From Bagarius yarrelli (Eukaryota > Chordata > Actinopteri > Siluriformes > Sisoridae), in NCBI GenBank assembly GCA_005784505.1, contig VCAZ01000037.1, positions 1,517,856 through 1,581,855 on the forward strand: a stretch of DNA of 64,000 nt, given 5' to 3'. How positions within the stretch are numbered: the first letter of the stretch is position 1; the number at the start of each line of letters is the position of its first letter. The notes beneath the pieces are model-generated. The model worked only from the letters and a program-made list of their open reading frames with translations. It did no database searches and was not told the origin of the DNA. The position numbers were made by a program, and so were the translations under genes. Shown here one piece after another: positions 12,718-23,459 of the stretch.

Positions 12718-13211
12718 TGCGTAATTCTACAACTTGTTTAGTTTGGCTTCAGTCCATGGATTTCAAACCATTTGGCTCTGGTTAGCAAGCCAAGGTTCAT
12801 GAGGTTTAGTATTGAAGCGTAGACTCACAACAACAACTTTACCTCATGAAATGGTGAAGAATTATAGAGAAGTCATTTCACTTCTAAAAGTCCAGTCCAC
12901 AAACAGATTCGCCCAATAATATACGACTTATAACGAAACATCATGATTCCGACGGTAGATAAAACGCGGGTTATGATCCGCCTGGGGACCTGATTCTGTG
13001 ATTCCCAAAGGTCTTGGTCTGGTCTATGGAATTGCTACAGCTTTATCAGCTAAGCTACATATCCATAATGCAACTCTCTTGTTCTACTTTATCCCACATG
13101 TGATTTATCCGAATTTGGAACTGGTAGCTGGAAAGGTCATTAAAATACATCCAATGACATTGTAATGCTCCTTAAGGCAGTTTGGCGTAATTTGCGCTTT
13201 TTGCGTTTACA

Positions 13212-13378
13212 TTTATATTTTACATTTACAGCATTACAGCATCCAGAGCTCCGTTGTATCTCCTTTATACAACTGAGCAACTAGGGGATTAAGGGCCTTG
13301 CTTTAGGAGCCCAGTAGTGGTAGCTTGGTGGTGCTGGGAATTGAATCCCACCTTAGCCACGGATCTACCGCTTTTTGA
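13212..13378 (-). repeat. SINE-type repeat, minus orientation
   Basis: The phrases 'tacatttacagca', 'caactgagcaactagggg', 'aagggccttgctttaggagccc' and 'ggtggtgctgggaattgaatccc' are the reverse complement of the SINE body seen at 28206-28390. Related copies lie at 26040-26135, 55015-55140, 56700-56790 and 56980-57090. Confidence 0.65.
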
Positions 13379-14022
13379 CTCGGCATGTTCACAAATTAGC
13401 CTCAATGAAATGGATGAAAATTCTATTAAAAAGACATTTTTCAAGCTGAAGTGATTTTTTTATTGTTGCTGTTGTTTTATTTGTCAGGTAAAGTTGACGT
13501 AACCTTGATAGGTCTGCCTCAAGACTTTTCCTCTTTTTCAAATAACTAGCACTTTTTGAGGTTGAACGCTTACAAGAAAAGACAAAGCGTCTTTCTGACA
13601 TGACTTGAGCACAGCAATAGCTTTCGGGACTTTTATTAAACCAAAACAAATGATATCCAAGTATTCTAAAAAGCTGAAATCCCAGCTGTTGGATTAAAAC
13701 CACAGCAGTTTAACTTAAAAGGGTATTGCGTTAAAAAATGTTTTTCGTTAACATTCAAATTTACTTTAATAGCTAATTGAGACTCAGCACTTTATGTAAC
13801 ATGGCTGTTCAATATGTAACTATTTATATGACCTCCGGCAATATTTCCCCACATTCGTTATATATTACAATGTTGTGTCTCGCTAATAATAAACAAAATC
13901 CTTACGAAAAAAACTGACACTGACAACATTTCCCGACAATTTTTCCGAAAACTTGTCTTCCAGCTGGGATTTCAAGGTTTGACTGGTGCTCTCATTGTTG
14001 ACAGCTGTTCATTTTGTCACAG

Positions 14023-14245
14023 TCTGGCTTCAAGCAACAGAGCAGGAAGCTGAGACGGTGTCCATGTGCAGCAGCGAGAGCTTGGCCGATCAAGGTTACG
14101 CCGCATCTGAGGGCATGGCTGACTCTCCAAGTGCATCCCCTGAAGACACCGTATCCCTGGGTCCCTATTCCTCTCTGAGCCCCACCCAGCCTCAGGTTGA
14201 CTGCGACAGTGACGAAGGCTGTGCCACATGGGGCTCACGCCACAG
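14023..14245 (+). CDS. cobl: cobl coding exon (Ser-rich, acidic)
   Basis: The acceptor AG is at 14021-14022 and the donor cacag|gtgtca gives an exon end at 14245. The two leading bases complete the phase-1 codon left by the exon ending at 4218, and the two trailing bases pass to the exon at 15875. The exon encodes roughly 74 residues, including ETVSMCSSESLADQGY and PYSSLSPTQPQVDCDSDEGC, a low-complexity Ser/Pro/acidic linker typical of the middle of COBL. A second AG at 14039-14040 would keep the same frame and drop six residues. I prefer 14023 for its better pyrimidine tract. An AG at 13962-13963 is excluded by an in-frame TGA. Confidence 0.82.
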
Positions 14246-15874
14246 GTGTCAAATAATCACACATATTCTTGAACTAGGTTGCTGGTCCAAGTGCCTGTAT
14301 TTTCTAGAGAATAGCCGAGATCCTTCCATTCCTCTGTCACATACTTCATAGCTGCCATAAATGATTGTGTCTGAAATCGTATGCTAAAGTATGTACTACG
14401 TACTTCCTGACTAAGTAAGTTCTATGAAGTATGGTTACGGGGAAAGTGTAAATAAATTTTGGACATACTACAACTGCCATATTAATACTCGTATACGACG
14501 TCACAGCGATGCAAATTTAAGTACAAGAAACAATTTTACTTCTTAAAGCATTGAAAAGTGCCTCGTCGCCGCTGTCCAACATTTCCCCATATGACTAGTC
14601 GTCTCTCCTGTGACCACATGGGACACTTAGTTTAGCTTGCTGTATATTCTGTATTCTTAGCTGGAGCCCAAGACTCGAAATTAAGTGTATGTTTAACCGT
14701 CGGAATGAAAGCCTATAGCATTCCTCAAATACTCAACACCTCGGATTTAACTCTGGTCCAAAAAAAGTTATTTCTATATTCAGGTGCTTATGTTTAGCAT
14801 CATGTTGCCTTTGTCAGGTCACCTACCAGAGTAATAGCTCATGTAAAAGTATTCACTCAGGGTTTTTTTTTTAGACCAGGTAGATTTTCAGTTTCGCCCC
14901 AACCTACTAAGGGCAATATAATCATGCAAATGTTCCAGAAAAGAAAAAAAATCCTGCTCTTTACGATGCCCTGAGTGCTTGTTTATCAGCATCTAAAATT
15001 AGAGGATGTTCTCTACTACCACCTAATATTTTTTTTTTGTAAGAGGTGAGAACTACAGAGGTAATTACAGACTCCCACTGAAAGCCAATAGCGTCCTGGC
15101 TCATTTTATATATCAGAATAGTTGCAATAAATTATTTGGTTTGTTTTTACTGATTTAAATTACCCAATATGTAGATTTCAATTCTACAATCAACATGAAA
15201 CTCCAGTGTCCTAGATAAAAGGGTTAAATCAGACGTATTGTTGTAAAACTTGCAGCTGCCCCCCCCCACCCCCACTTGTACCTGACCATTTGGCTTAGAA
15301 TATTATATTCGTATTTAATCTTTCGTAAACACTGCAGAAGTCCATTGGGACCAGCTGGCGCGCTCCCACGTCAAGTGGAGATAGGCACAGCCTGGCTTGT
15401 ATTGTTAGATTGCTTCTGCAAGGCTGTCTGCAAAGTTCTTCTCCAAGCTGCAGTTTTTTCGACGAGTCAAAAGTGCTAATGGATCTTGGGCCAGGAGCTG
15501 CCTGTGCTTGCAGCGTCACTTAAAACTTCGCTTCACGCACTTCCAAGAAAGTATTCCAGGAGAGAGCTATTTCAGTCTTCCAGGAAAGAGCTATTTTTCT
15601 AGCCCAGGCATATTTAAAGTTGTATATTCAGTCAGTGGTGAAAGATGTGTTTTATTGACCGAGGGCAAAAAAAAATATTTTATTAAATTTGCAGCACTAA
15701 AATAATACAAGAAGGGTTTTTTTTTTTTTATTCCACATAATGAATTTAAAAGGACACAGGATCTGCACTTATATTTGTTGCTGAATTATTTTATTAATTT
15801 CTAATCTCACTAAGAGAATAAAAATTGCAGAAAATTGTTATTATCTGTAACGACGGTCTTCTTTATGCAAGCAG

Positions 15875-15978
15875 TGGAAACCTGAGACCCAGGGACCAAT
15901 CAGTCAACAGAAATGACACCGCCATTACTGCACAGATCCACTTAACCTTGGCTGACTTGGATGCAGACTTAGCAGATG
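15875..15978 (+). CDS. cobl: cobl small coding exon
   Basis: Acceptor gcaagcag precedes 15875 and donor gatg|gtacat follows 15978. One leading base completes AG|T (Ser) from the previous exon and one trailing base joins AA of the next exon to give Glu. The 104-base exon encodes about 35 residues ending in LTLADLDADLAD, acidic and leading directly into the EFNRSDEAS start of the large exon. The acceptor has a weak pyrimidine tract. The call rests mainly on the perfect phase match on both sides and the lack of stops. Confidence 0.75.
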
Positions 15979-16172
15979 GTACATGTAACTTTATATATTT
16001 GCTCTTAATTTAATTAACCCAAGCAACAGATGACTATCTAATCTATCCATGGTTTCCAGTTTGTACTGCACCTTTTTTTGTATGTGTAAAAGGAAAAACA
16101 ATTATAGCATTAATTCCCTGTATTTTACTAAATAGCTAATATCCATTTAAACTGTCTTTTTTTGTCGTATAG

Positions 16173-17794
16173 AATTTAATCGCTCGGACGAGGCATCCAT
16201 GTGTGCGGATGATGAAATCCCTGTCTCGGTGGTGGATTTGGATGTTCCAGTAACCGCCATCGATGAAGTCATTGTTGACAATCCGACCAGTCTGAGCACT
16301 TATGAAGCAGAACCTTCTCGCTCAAGCAAGCAAATCCTAGACCTCCAAAACCGAAACAATAATGCCTGCATGTCAAAAAAAGCGAGCCCGTCCCGAGCAG
16401 ATCCAGTTCAGTCAGGTGACAAGAAAAAGCAAACAGAGAAGGTCACTACGAGGTTTTCTGGGATTAAAGGTAAAGTTGAACTGGATAAACAGAAGCTGCC
16501 AGAAAATTCTCAAAATCCTGCAATGAAAACTGTTACCCAGAATGCACAGAATATTCCTGAAAGCAGACTTTCGTCTGCATCAACAGTACAGAGCCACCTC
16601 AAGGAAAACACAGAGGTCAACAGAGCCATGTCTGTTAAAGCACAAAACATGATCAGCCAGAACAACGCATCTAGATTTGGCTTGAAGACGTTTACCATTG
16701 TCCCGAACAAACCAGTCGGCCCTCAAAATCACATAAAGTCAGAAGGCTCTTTGCGTATAGGTGCCATAAAAATTGATGATTTGGGTAACATGGTCACCCC
16801 AAGAGAGACACGAGACAAATCCGACCGCCTTGACAAGGCCAATGATGACCCGGATTCTCCACTTCTAGACAAAGCTAAGGCATTCTGGAGCTCAGCTAGT
16901 AAAGAGGATCCTGTACCTACTACAAACAAAACATCTCCTGTAATTACTGGATATAATATTGAAACCCCCATGTCATTACATTTACCAGTACCATCACAAC
17001 CTGCAGAAAAATCAAGTGTTACTGAACAACCAAAACAGGTCAATGGGCCGAGCGTTAACCTTGCATCTGCAGTATTGAAAAAGCTTGCTGTTTCAGATCC
17101 TGCTGAAAATATATTTTTCTCAGAGCACAGAAAGAACCTTACTTTCCTTAAACCTTCCAGAAGAACATCAAGTCAGTACGTGGCTTCAGCTATTACAAAA
17201 TACACTGGGAATTCATCAGGCAAGGTAGAGGGTGTTCAAGAATCTCAGACGTCTACGGCTGAAGAAAAAAGGCAATTAAATTACCAAGCCGTCAAGAATG
17301 ACCCAAGACCATTTCAAGCAGTATCAAACCTTAAGACTTCAACCACATCTGAAACCGCTGTGCCATTGACTGCAGTCAAATTTTACTCAAGTTATCCTGA
17401 GGAGAAGAAGGAAGTCTTCAAAGAAGTACAAATCACTGCTGCAGATGTAACTAGCACTAAGGCTCTAAATTTCAGCCCAAGAAATAGCCAGCGACAACAA
17501 CAACAAGCGCCAGTTTCTTCATTTTCTGAGGCCACTCAATCCTCAACTAAAGAATGCTTGACAATTAAAATGGCCACTGGAAACCCTTTGCCTATTAGCA
17601 GTACAATAAACACTTCCCGTCCTACAGTAGCAAAGAAACCAGAAATGCACAGTCTTGGTCTCCAACCAAGTCCGTTCGGACCAGTCAAAAAGTTCAAGCC
17701 TATTGTCCCAAAGTTGGTGGAGAAGGAGACTTCTCTTCACAGTTCCCTTATGGAGGCAATACAATCAGGAAACGGAATGGAACGTCTTCGAAAG
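16173..17794 (+). CDS. cobl: cobl large central exon, ends in first WH2
   Basis: Acceptor tttttgtcgtatag (AG 16171-16172) and donor cgaaag|gtgtag give a 1,622-base exon whose last 540 codons are phase 0 at the end. It encodes a long, largely disordered Ser/Thr/Lys/Gln-rich region with IPVSVVDLDVP near the start and SRRTSSQYVASAI at about 17158-17196. It ends with a WH2 unit, SSLMEAIQSGNGMERLRK, at about 17741-17794. In WH2 domains the amphipathic helix sits in the cleft of G-actin and the LKKV-like basic motif follows. The intron cuts after LRK. A retained intron would add Val and an immediate stop (TAG at 17798-17800). The ATG at 16199 is internal and not the gene's start. Confidence 0.93.
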
Positions 17795-18320
17795 GTGTAG
17801 TAGACAAAATGGAAATTGCTAAGAAACCAAACATACCAATTTTAAGTTAATGTTGAAACACATTCAAATATCTTGTTAGCTGTTTTTAGCTAAAAGCATC
17901 TAACATTAATAAGTAAATATTGTACCTAGCAATGTGTATGCTGTTTTTGTCTAACTGCGAGTCTTGTCGATACCGACACTGAAATAAGTTACCTGCTTAG
18001 TGTTTATCTAATAAAGGTACAATGACATATATTTAGCGGTGTTTTGTTTTTCCTACGTTATATATAGTCACGATAAAAATATACCACTTCCCAGGTTATT
18101 TTTTGTTAAGTCATTAGCTAGCTGATTTTGATAATTTGCTTTAGCTACTCTAGCTATTTTTTTTTTCCGCGGGCCCAGCAATTCTTTCGTTCTTGCTGCC
18201 ACAGCCTGTATTCAATTGCCCAGCAGGGAAACCAACCCAACCACTGCCTGGTTAACTAACAGTACCCGACCTAAGCCCAGATAACTTGCTTCTCTTTTTT
18301 TTTTTTTTTTTGGCATGCAG

Positions 18321-18440
18321 GTATCGAATGCTTCAAGTACAGGAATCCCAAAGAATCCATCGTACACAGAGCCTGAAAACGAACGATCTGCTCTTCTGTC
18401 AGCCATCCGAGCTGATAACAATTCATCAAGACTCAAGAAG
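18321..18440 (+). CDS. cobl: cobl exon with second WH2, GC donor
   Basis: The acceptor is gcatgcag (18313-18320), preceded by a long T run. The exon is exactly 40 codons, phase 0 at both ends. It begins by completing the previous WH2 motif (V after LRK) and encodes a second WH2, ERSALLSAIRADNNSSRLKK. The donor is GC, not GT: aag|gcaagt, an otherwise perfect consensus. Using the nearest GT (18445) would break the frame, so the GC-AG assignment is well supported by the downstream frame. The following intron is only 71 bases. Confidence 0.9.
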
Positions 18441-18511
18441 GCAAGTTGAATGAATTAGCTTGTCCACCATTCCGTTTGATGACGGTTCTAACTGTTTTCT
18501 TATTCTTACAG

Positions 18512-18834
18512 ACGAGCTCGCTGGCCGCCGCAGAGCTGGAGGAAATTCGGAAGTCTGAGAAAAGCAGGGCTGACCAGAGACGTGCAAGTTCCGCAACTTC
18601 TAATGCCCTTGCACCATCGCCAAGCTTTACACCACCCCCGCCAAACTTTATCCCACCACCCCCACCAAACTTTATACCCCCCCACCCCCGCCAAACTTTA
18701 TACCGCCGCCACCTCCTACTTTGTCCTATTCCAAGCCGACTGTAATGCTGCCTGCAGGGGAAAACCCAGAGTCTGCCCGAGAAGCAATGCTGGAGGCTAT
18801 CCGTTCTGGCGCGGGGGCCGAACGCCTTCGGAAA
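18512..18834 (+). CDS. cobl: cobl exon with polyproline and third WH2, frame broken at C7
   Basis: The acceptor is tattcttacag (AG 18510-18511) and the donor is cggaaa|gtaagg. The start reads TSSLAAAELEEIRKSEKS, completing the second WH2 motif with Thr, then runs into a PPPPNFI-type repeat. At the C7 run 18677-18683 the frame shifts: as written, translation stops at TAA 18743-18745. The other frame carries a clean third WH2 (AREAMLEAIRSGAGAERLRK, about 18775-18834) and joins in phase 0 to the last exon. A one-base gain or a two-base loss in the C run would restore continuity. A homopolymer sequencing error, a repeat-length allele or a true truncation are all possible. Intact coding downstream favours the first two. 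Confidence 0.85.
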
Positions 18835-19429
18835 GTAAGGATCTTTATGGAATTTGAAGCGTAGCTTAAGGAGTACTAGAACGGACCTTAATTTCTGATT
18901 AACATAACTTTGATTTGATTTGTGTAGGAAAAACAACATATTAGTGAGCATGTTGAATCTAATCAAATGATTGTGTACATATTTTTTGAAAATGTTTTAT
19001 GTTTTAAGCATTAAGATATTCTCATCATTACACTTAATAGGTTTTTCCACTATAGAAAAAAATCAATCTTGGTGTTTGTATGAATGTATTTGTTTGTTTT
19101 TTTATTACAAATAACACGTTATACTTTTGTATTCATTTATTGTTAATGTTGTGAAAGATCTGTAAACTACATGTTAGTCGAAATCAGTATATTTACCGCT
19201 ACGGCTACAGCTTCACCTTTCACAGTTAAATGGCTTGAGACTCCTCGCTTAAACATCCAATGAAAATATAACATGTAATATAGCCAGCAATGTTATACTA
19301 GTAATGCTCATCCGTAGCACTTAGTAGCTGAAACATATAATACAAACATATATAATATCAGAGTTTTCCTCGTTAATTCTATTCTTGTTCTGTTTTTCTT
19401 TCTTTTTCTTTCTTTTTTTTTTTTTTTAG

Positions 19430-19513
19430 GTGCCAGTGTCAACAAAAACGGTTAAAGTCAACGGAAGACTAGGCACCATCCAGGCATCAGCTTTACCTCC
19501 TCAAAAGCCCTAA
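19430..19513 (+). CDS. cobl: cobl terminal coding exon
   Basis: The exon follows a strong polypyrimidine tract and AG (19428-19429). It has 28 codons in phase 0: Val completes the third WH2 motif, then a basic segment (STKTVKVNGRL) and a short tail end in TAA at 19511-19513. It fits as the COBL C-terminus after the WH2 cluster. Confidence 0.88.
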   Translation: MPVSTKTVKVNGRLGTIQASALPPQKP

Positions 19514-20500
19514 AAAGCTCGTTTCCCTTTTCGAACCCGTATAAGGAAACTCCCCATAGCCAAATTTCACTCCGTACGGTGAAACTCATTTTCTAAAGTG
19601 TATTGTGGTTATTTATTTTTGTTCCTAGTCGCATGCTGCTTTCAGTCCGTGCCAATCATTTGGATTTTCATTTGGAAATTAGATTAAAGTTCCGTTAAGG
19701 AAGATACACTATAAATATATTTTATATAAATCTTTACTCTTCCTAATCAATCAGTATTTTAAGGGTATTTTTCAGATTAAATTTTATTTGGACAGGAGAT
19801 GGAACTTTTAATAGTATCTGATTTATTCCTAGCTTTTCATATGTTCTACTAATCACAGTGACACACTGATTTAGATTCATCGTAATGACGGGTCTTTTCT
19901 TTCGAAACAGACTTATACTGTGGGTAATACTGTTCAATTTATTGTAGCAAGGAATTTTCTTAATATCTCTTCACTTCGCTGCTGTCGGATCACTCTTTAT
20001 TTATGCTTTTTTTGATCAAAGAAGGAAAATTAATTCTAGTTATAGGTTTAATATGACGATATATCTAAAGTGGACTGTATGACGGATCTACAGGATGTCC
20101 AGACAGGTCACACTTTAAAAGGCTCTTATGGAATGTCGATTCTTGGACCAGATTTTTTTTTTTTTTTTTTTTTTGTATATTTTGTACCTGTTAATAATTT
20201 CATAAAATTCTTAACTAGTTTAATTTGATTAGATTCCACAATGTTAGTAAAGAGCTTCAAGTTCTACTTTTGTACATAAATTTTGCTATTTTTTTCAAAA
20301 AAGACTCAAATGAATCAAAGTGGTTTTAATCACCGAAATGAAATTTTTCTTTCTGCTTTTGTGCGACTTTCTAATGTCGCATCGTGTCTTTGGGTCTAAT
20401 CAGTTTGTTAAAACAAGGTGAAAAGATTGATAAACTCTATTCATTCAAACAATTGCCTTTGTTGTTGTTTTTTTTCCACTTACAAAAATTGTATTAAATC
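19514..20500 (+). other. cobl: probable cobl 3' UTR
   Basis: AT-rich non-repetitive sequence follows the stop codon. I see no canonical AATAAA. The variant poly(A) signal ATTAAA occurs at 19683-19688, 19776-19781 and 20493-20498, so the 3' end cannot be fixed from sequence alone. Confidence 0.5.
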
Positions 20501-20925
20501 AGCAGTCCGGAAATATTTTATTTTTAGCAGCTTTAGTCTACTTATAAAAAAAAAAAAAAAAACAGTGTCAAATTATTATTTTAAAATTCCAGATCTAATC
20601 GTTACCTTAAAGTTTTTAAGAAAAAAAATGGGGTAATAGAAAATAAGCACGATTTTATAGTTGTTTTAAAAGCAAGTTTTAATGTACATTTTTTTGGGTT
20701 TGTATCAAATAACATTATTTCCATATAACATTTGATCTAGCAATTTATTCATATATATATATATATATAGATATATATAGATGGTGTTGGGTTTGATTCC
20801 CAGCTCCACCAAGCCACCACTGCTGGGGGCCTGAGCAGCACATACATACATACATACATATTCATTTTCACAAGATATTTAATTTCAGCTTATGAATTTG
20901 TAAGGTGCACCACATATATTTACAT

Positions 20926-20950
20926 ACACACACACACACACACACACAAG

Positions 20951-20994
<44 letters not shown>

Positions 20995-21007
20995 ATATAT
21001 ATATTAT

Positions 21008-21041
<34 letters not shown>
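20926..21041. repeat. compound CA/TA microsatellite
   Basis: (CA)n at 20926-20948 followed by interrupted (TA)n to 21041. A shorter TA run lies at 20750-20768. Confidence 0.95.
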
Positions 21042-21046
<5 letters not shown>

Positions 21047-21189
21047 TTCAGAACTGTGTGTATGTCACATATAATCATAAATTGGTTCATCTGGAGTTTT
21101 AAAAATGAGCAGTATGTTCTGTAAAAAATGGCTAAACAAATATCACCTCAATCTTTATGGTGTGGAGTGAAGTGGAGTGTGTTTTTTTA

Positions 21190-21450
21190 GGCATGCTATT
21201 TCAGGGCCCCCGGACAGCTTTATGAACTACCATTGACAAATTTTCTTACCGCCGGCTCTCCCAGTGGCCTCCTGTCTGCTCTGGGGTTCGATGACCCACA
21301 GCAGCGTGGGCTTTGCTGTGCTTTTTCATGCACAACATCCCGTTCTTGTTGCTAAGTAGGATTTTATAAAGAAGGCCTGTATTTCCTGCCATTATCTTCT
21401 GGCCGCCATGTGAATACGACTATAATTATGTTTAGGGTTCTGCTGTCATA
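21190..21450. promoter_or_regulatory. unique block downstream of cobl, candidate conserved non-coding element
   Basis: Between a TA microsatellite and a Tc1 element lies about 260 bases of balanced-composition, non-repetitive sequence with a clear contrast to its AT-rich flanks. It has no long open frame and no splice-bounded exon. Compositional contrast alone suggests a conserved element; conservation was not tested. Confidence 0.25.
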
Positions 21451-21702
21451 TGTTATAAGAGCTCATAAAAAACAAAATTAATGCTTCAGTGTTGAGGACA
21501 TTTTTATATATATTCGTATTTCTTTGTTTTTGGGGATAGTCGTAATTTATATTATATTTATAATATAGTTTTTGGAAATCTGTTTTAGAAACATATATAT
21601 ATATATATATAATGTATATGCATACGTGTAGAATGTATATGTGTCGCACTGGAGAAGGGCGTCTGCCAAATACTGCAAATAGAAATGTAATCTTGGATAT
21701 AT

Positions 21703-22705
21703 TTTAGAGTAGTCAGTGTGCAGCCTCTGAAAATAACTAGACATTATTGTCTATTATTGCACCTTAAGTGAACATTATCTAGCACAACCTTAATTCTCCT
21801 GGACATGGAATTCACCAGAGCTGCATATGCACGGGATTCTCTTTCACTCCTTCATAACGATATCACGGAGCTGCTGGATGTTTGACACATGACACTTTGC
21901 CACCTTCCACTTGAGGATGCCTCACAGGTGCTCAATGGGTTTCAGGTCTGGTGACATACTTGATCACCTTCAGCTTTCTGAGCAAGGCAGTCGTCATCTT
22001 GGCGGTGTGTTTGGGGTCGATATGATGTTGGAAAACTGCCCAACTTGGCCCAGTTTGTTAAAGGAGGGCATCATGTTCTGCTTCAGAATGTCACAATACA
22101 TGCTGGAATTCATGTTTTTCATGATGCTACCACCACCATGCTTAACTGTAGGCAAGGTAAAATTTTCTTGGTACTCCTCACCAGAGCGTCGCCACACATG
22201 CTGGACACCATCTGACCCAAACAAGTTTATCTTAGTCTCATCCGACCACAGGACATGGTTCCAGTAATTCATGCTCTTGGACAGGTTGTCTTCAGCTTTT
22301 TTGTGATCCAGCTTTAGAAGAAACTTCCTTCTGGGATGACGGCCATGCAAACCAACTTGTTGCAGTGTGCGGCGTATGGTCTGAGCACTGACAAGCTGAC
22401 CTCCTGCTTCTGGAACCTCTAAAGCAATGATGGCAGCACCTGTTCTGAGAGGAACCTGTCTTGGAAAACCTCTGTATGACCCTGGCCAATCTTCTTGTGG
22501 CTTAACCCATCTTTGTGGAGAGTAGTCCAGTGGTCAGTATGAGTGAATTGTACTGAAAGCGCCAAATTTTAAATGCTCTAATATACACAGATCTGTACGG
22601 TCCTATCAAGCTGACAAACTCATGAACATGATGAATAGGACAATTTTTGGAGGACAGTAAATCTATACTGTTTTATATAAGACACACATTGACTACTCTA
22701 AAGTA
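21703..22705 (-). pseudogene. Tc1-like transposon with frameshifted transposase
   Basis: The ends are inverted repeats around TTTAGAGTAGTCA (left 21703-21715; its complement is near 22689-22702). The minus strand encodes transposase in two overlapping frames, 22489-22292 (N-terminal helix-turn-helix side, frameshifted) and 22350-21994. The second shows the DDE-family signature VLWSDETKINLFGSDG, then HVWRRSGEEY and KHGGGSIM. The frame break and the lack of the C-terminal DDE residues in an open frame make it a pseudogene. Sequence beyond the right repeat, to about 22,790, may also belong to the element. It is a different Tc1 family from the copies at 1205, 50095 and 60320. Confidence 0.85.
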
Positions 22706-22843
22706 AAGTCTTGAAAAGATCTACTAAATTGTTTGCTGAAATTAGAGGGGATGCTTACTTTTGTGAGATTTGTATACATTAATGGAAAAATGATGTCACT
22801 GGAGACCAGCTAGCTGGCTCTGGAGATTTGAATTTGAAATCTG

Positions 22844-22872
22844 ATTGGTTAAAGAAACAGTCTTTAACCAAT
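22844..22872. repeat. perfect short hairpin with CCAAT-like arms
   Basis: GATTGGTTAAAG and its complement are separated by about 7 bases. A related, less perfect hairpin (gattggttaaaaa...ttttttaaccaa) is at about 30398-30426. They may be ends or cores of a miniature element. Confidence 0.6.
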
Positions 22873-23459
22873 TAGCAATCTGCCACTGCTAATATAGTTT
22901 AAGTCACATGGGCAGCACTACTGATTCTGAAGGGCAGATCAGATTAACATGGCAGCACAAACTGAAATCTGATTGGACAAAAATCTAACATCCACATACA
23001 CGTACTGGAAGCAGCAAGTGCAGCAAGAGAAACACTACGAAATGAAGAGAATAAACTGTTGGAATAAATTAATACAATTTAAGAGAACAAATATTAGAAT
23101 TTAGGTTATAGATGTAGGGTTAGTGCTTTAGGGAGCAGGGAAGGACATACCGACCCGCACTGACCACCGCTGTAACATTTACCATATCTACCATTAGATG
23201 CCTTCTGTTTACCCAACCTGTGTCTCTTTGTTGCATCACCTTCAACAAATCACATCTCATTCTCGAGAATAATTTGGATTAAAAAAACAAAAAAAACTAA
23301 TGACCCGTTTTTATCACTGAAACGGCTTTATGCAGCTTGTGTGCAGCTTTGTAACCCCCCACGTCATGTGTCGGTGTGTCTTAAACAAAAATAAAATCCA
23401 CGTACTAAAAGTCTTCACTTTGTTCCAGTTAAGATGTCAGGGGGTTTTTTTTGCATTAC

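Larger units (their letters stand above)
4219..14022 (+). other. cobl: large cobl intron, about 9.8 kb
   Basis: No further cobl exon was recognised. The intron contains short telomere-like repeats at 6509-6528, a CT microsatellite at 7406-7460, a hAT remnant with a LINE fragment inside it (7810-10565), SINE copies at about 11602-11772 and 13212-13378, and a CpG-bearing block at 11940-12070 that could be an internal promoter. The stretch 4219-5814 looks unique and featureless to me. Confidence 0.75.
3792..19513 (+). other. cobl: cobl gene, 3' portion (seven coding exons, 5' part outside window)
   Basis: Gene-level record for cordon-bleu, an actin nucleator that binds monomers through C-terminal WH2 domains and acts in neurons and apical epithelial cortex (family knowledge). 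The joined model is 3792-4218, 14023-14245, 15875-15978, 16173-17794, 18321-18440, 18512-18834 and 19430-19513. Splice phases agree at every junction: 1/2, 2/1, 1/2, then 0/0 three times. The protein shows a KRAP-like motif, Ser/acid-rich linkers, the segment SRRTSSQYVASAI and three WH2 units. Three WH2 units point to COBL and not the one-WH2 paralogue COBLL1. The gene is followed on the same strand by grb10, as in mammals. The upstream ubiquitin-like (Cobl) domain exons are not in the window. One frame break at 18677-18683 is described with its exon. Confidence 0.93.

Noticed and set aside
13389..13703. 104-residue minus-strand frame
   Set aside because: No recognisable motif and AT-rich composition; likely chance.
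13964..14022. Upstream acceptor for the cobl exon at 14023
   Set aside because: An in-frame TGA at 13980-13982 follows that acceptor.
14041..14245. Alternative acceptor six codons downstream
   Set aside because: It preserves the frame, so it cannot be excluded, but it has a poorer pyrimidine tract than 14021-14022; retained only as a possible variant.
18582..18857. Pro/His/Gln-rich frame and minus-strand Gly/Trp frame over the cobl exon
   Set aside because: They are shadow frames of the proline-coding repeat. The real frame is set by the flanking WH2 units.
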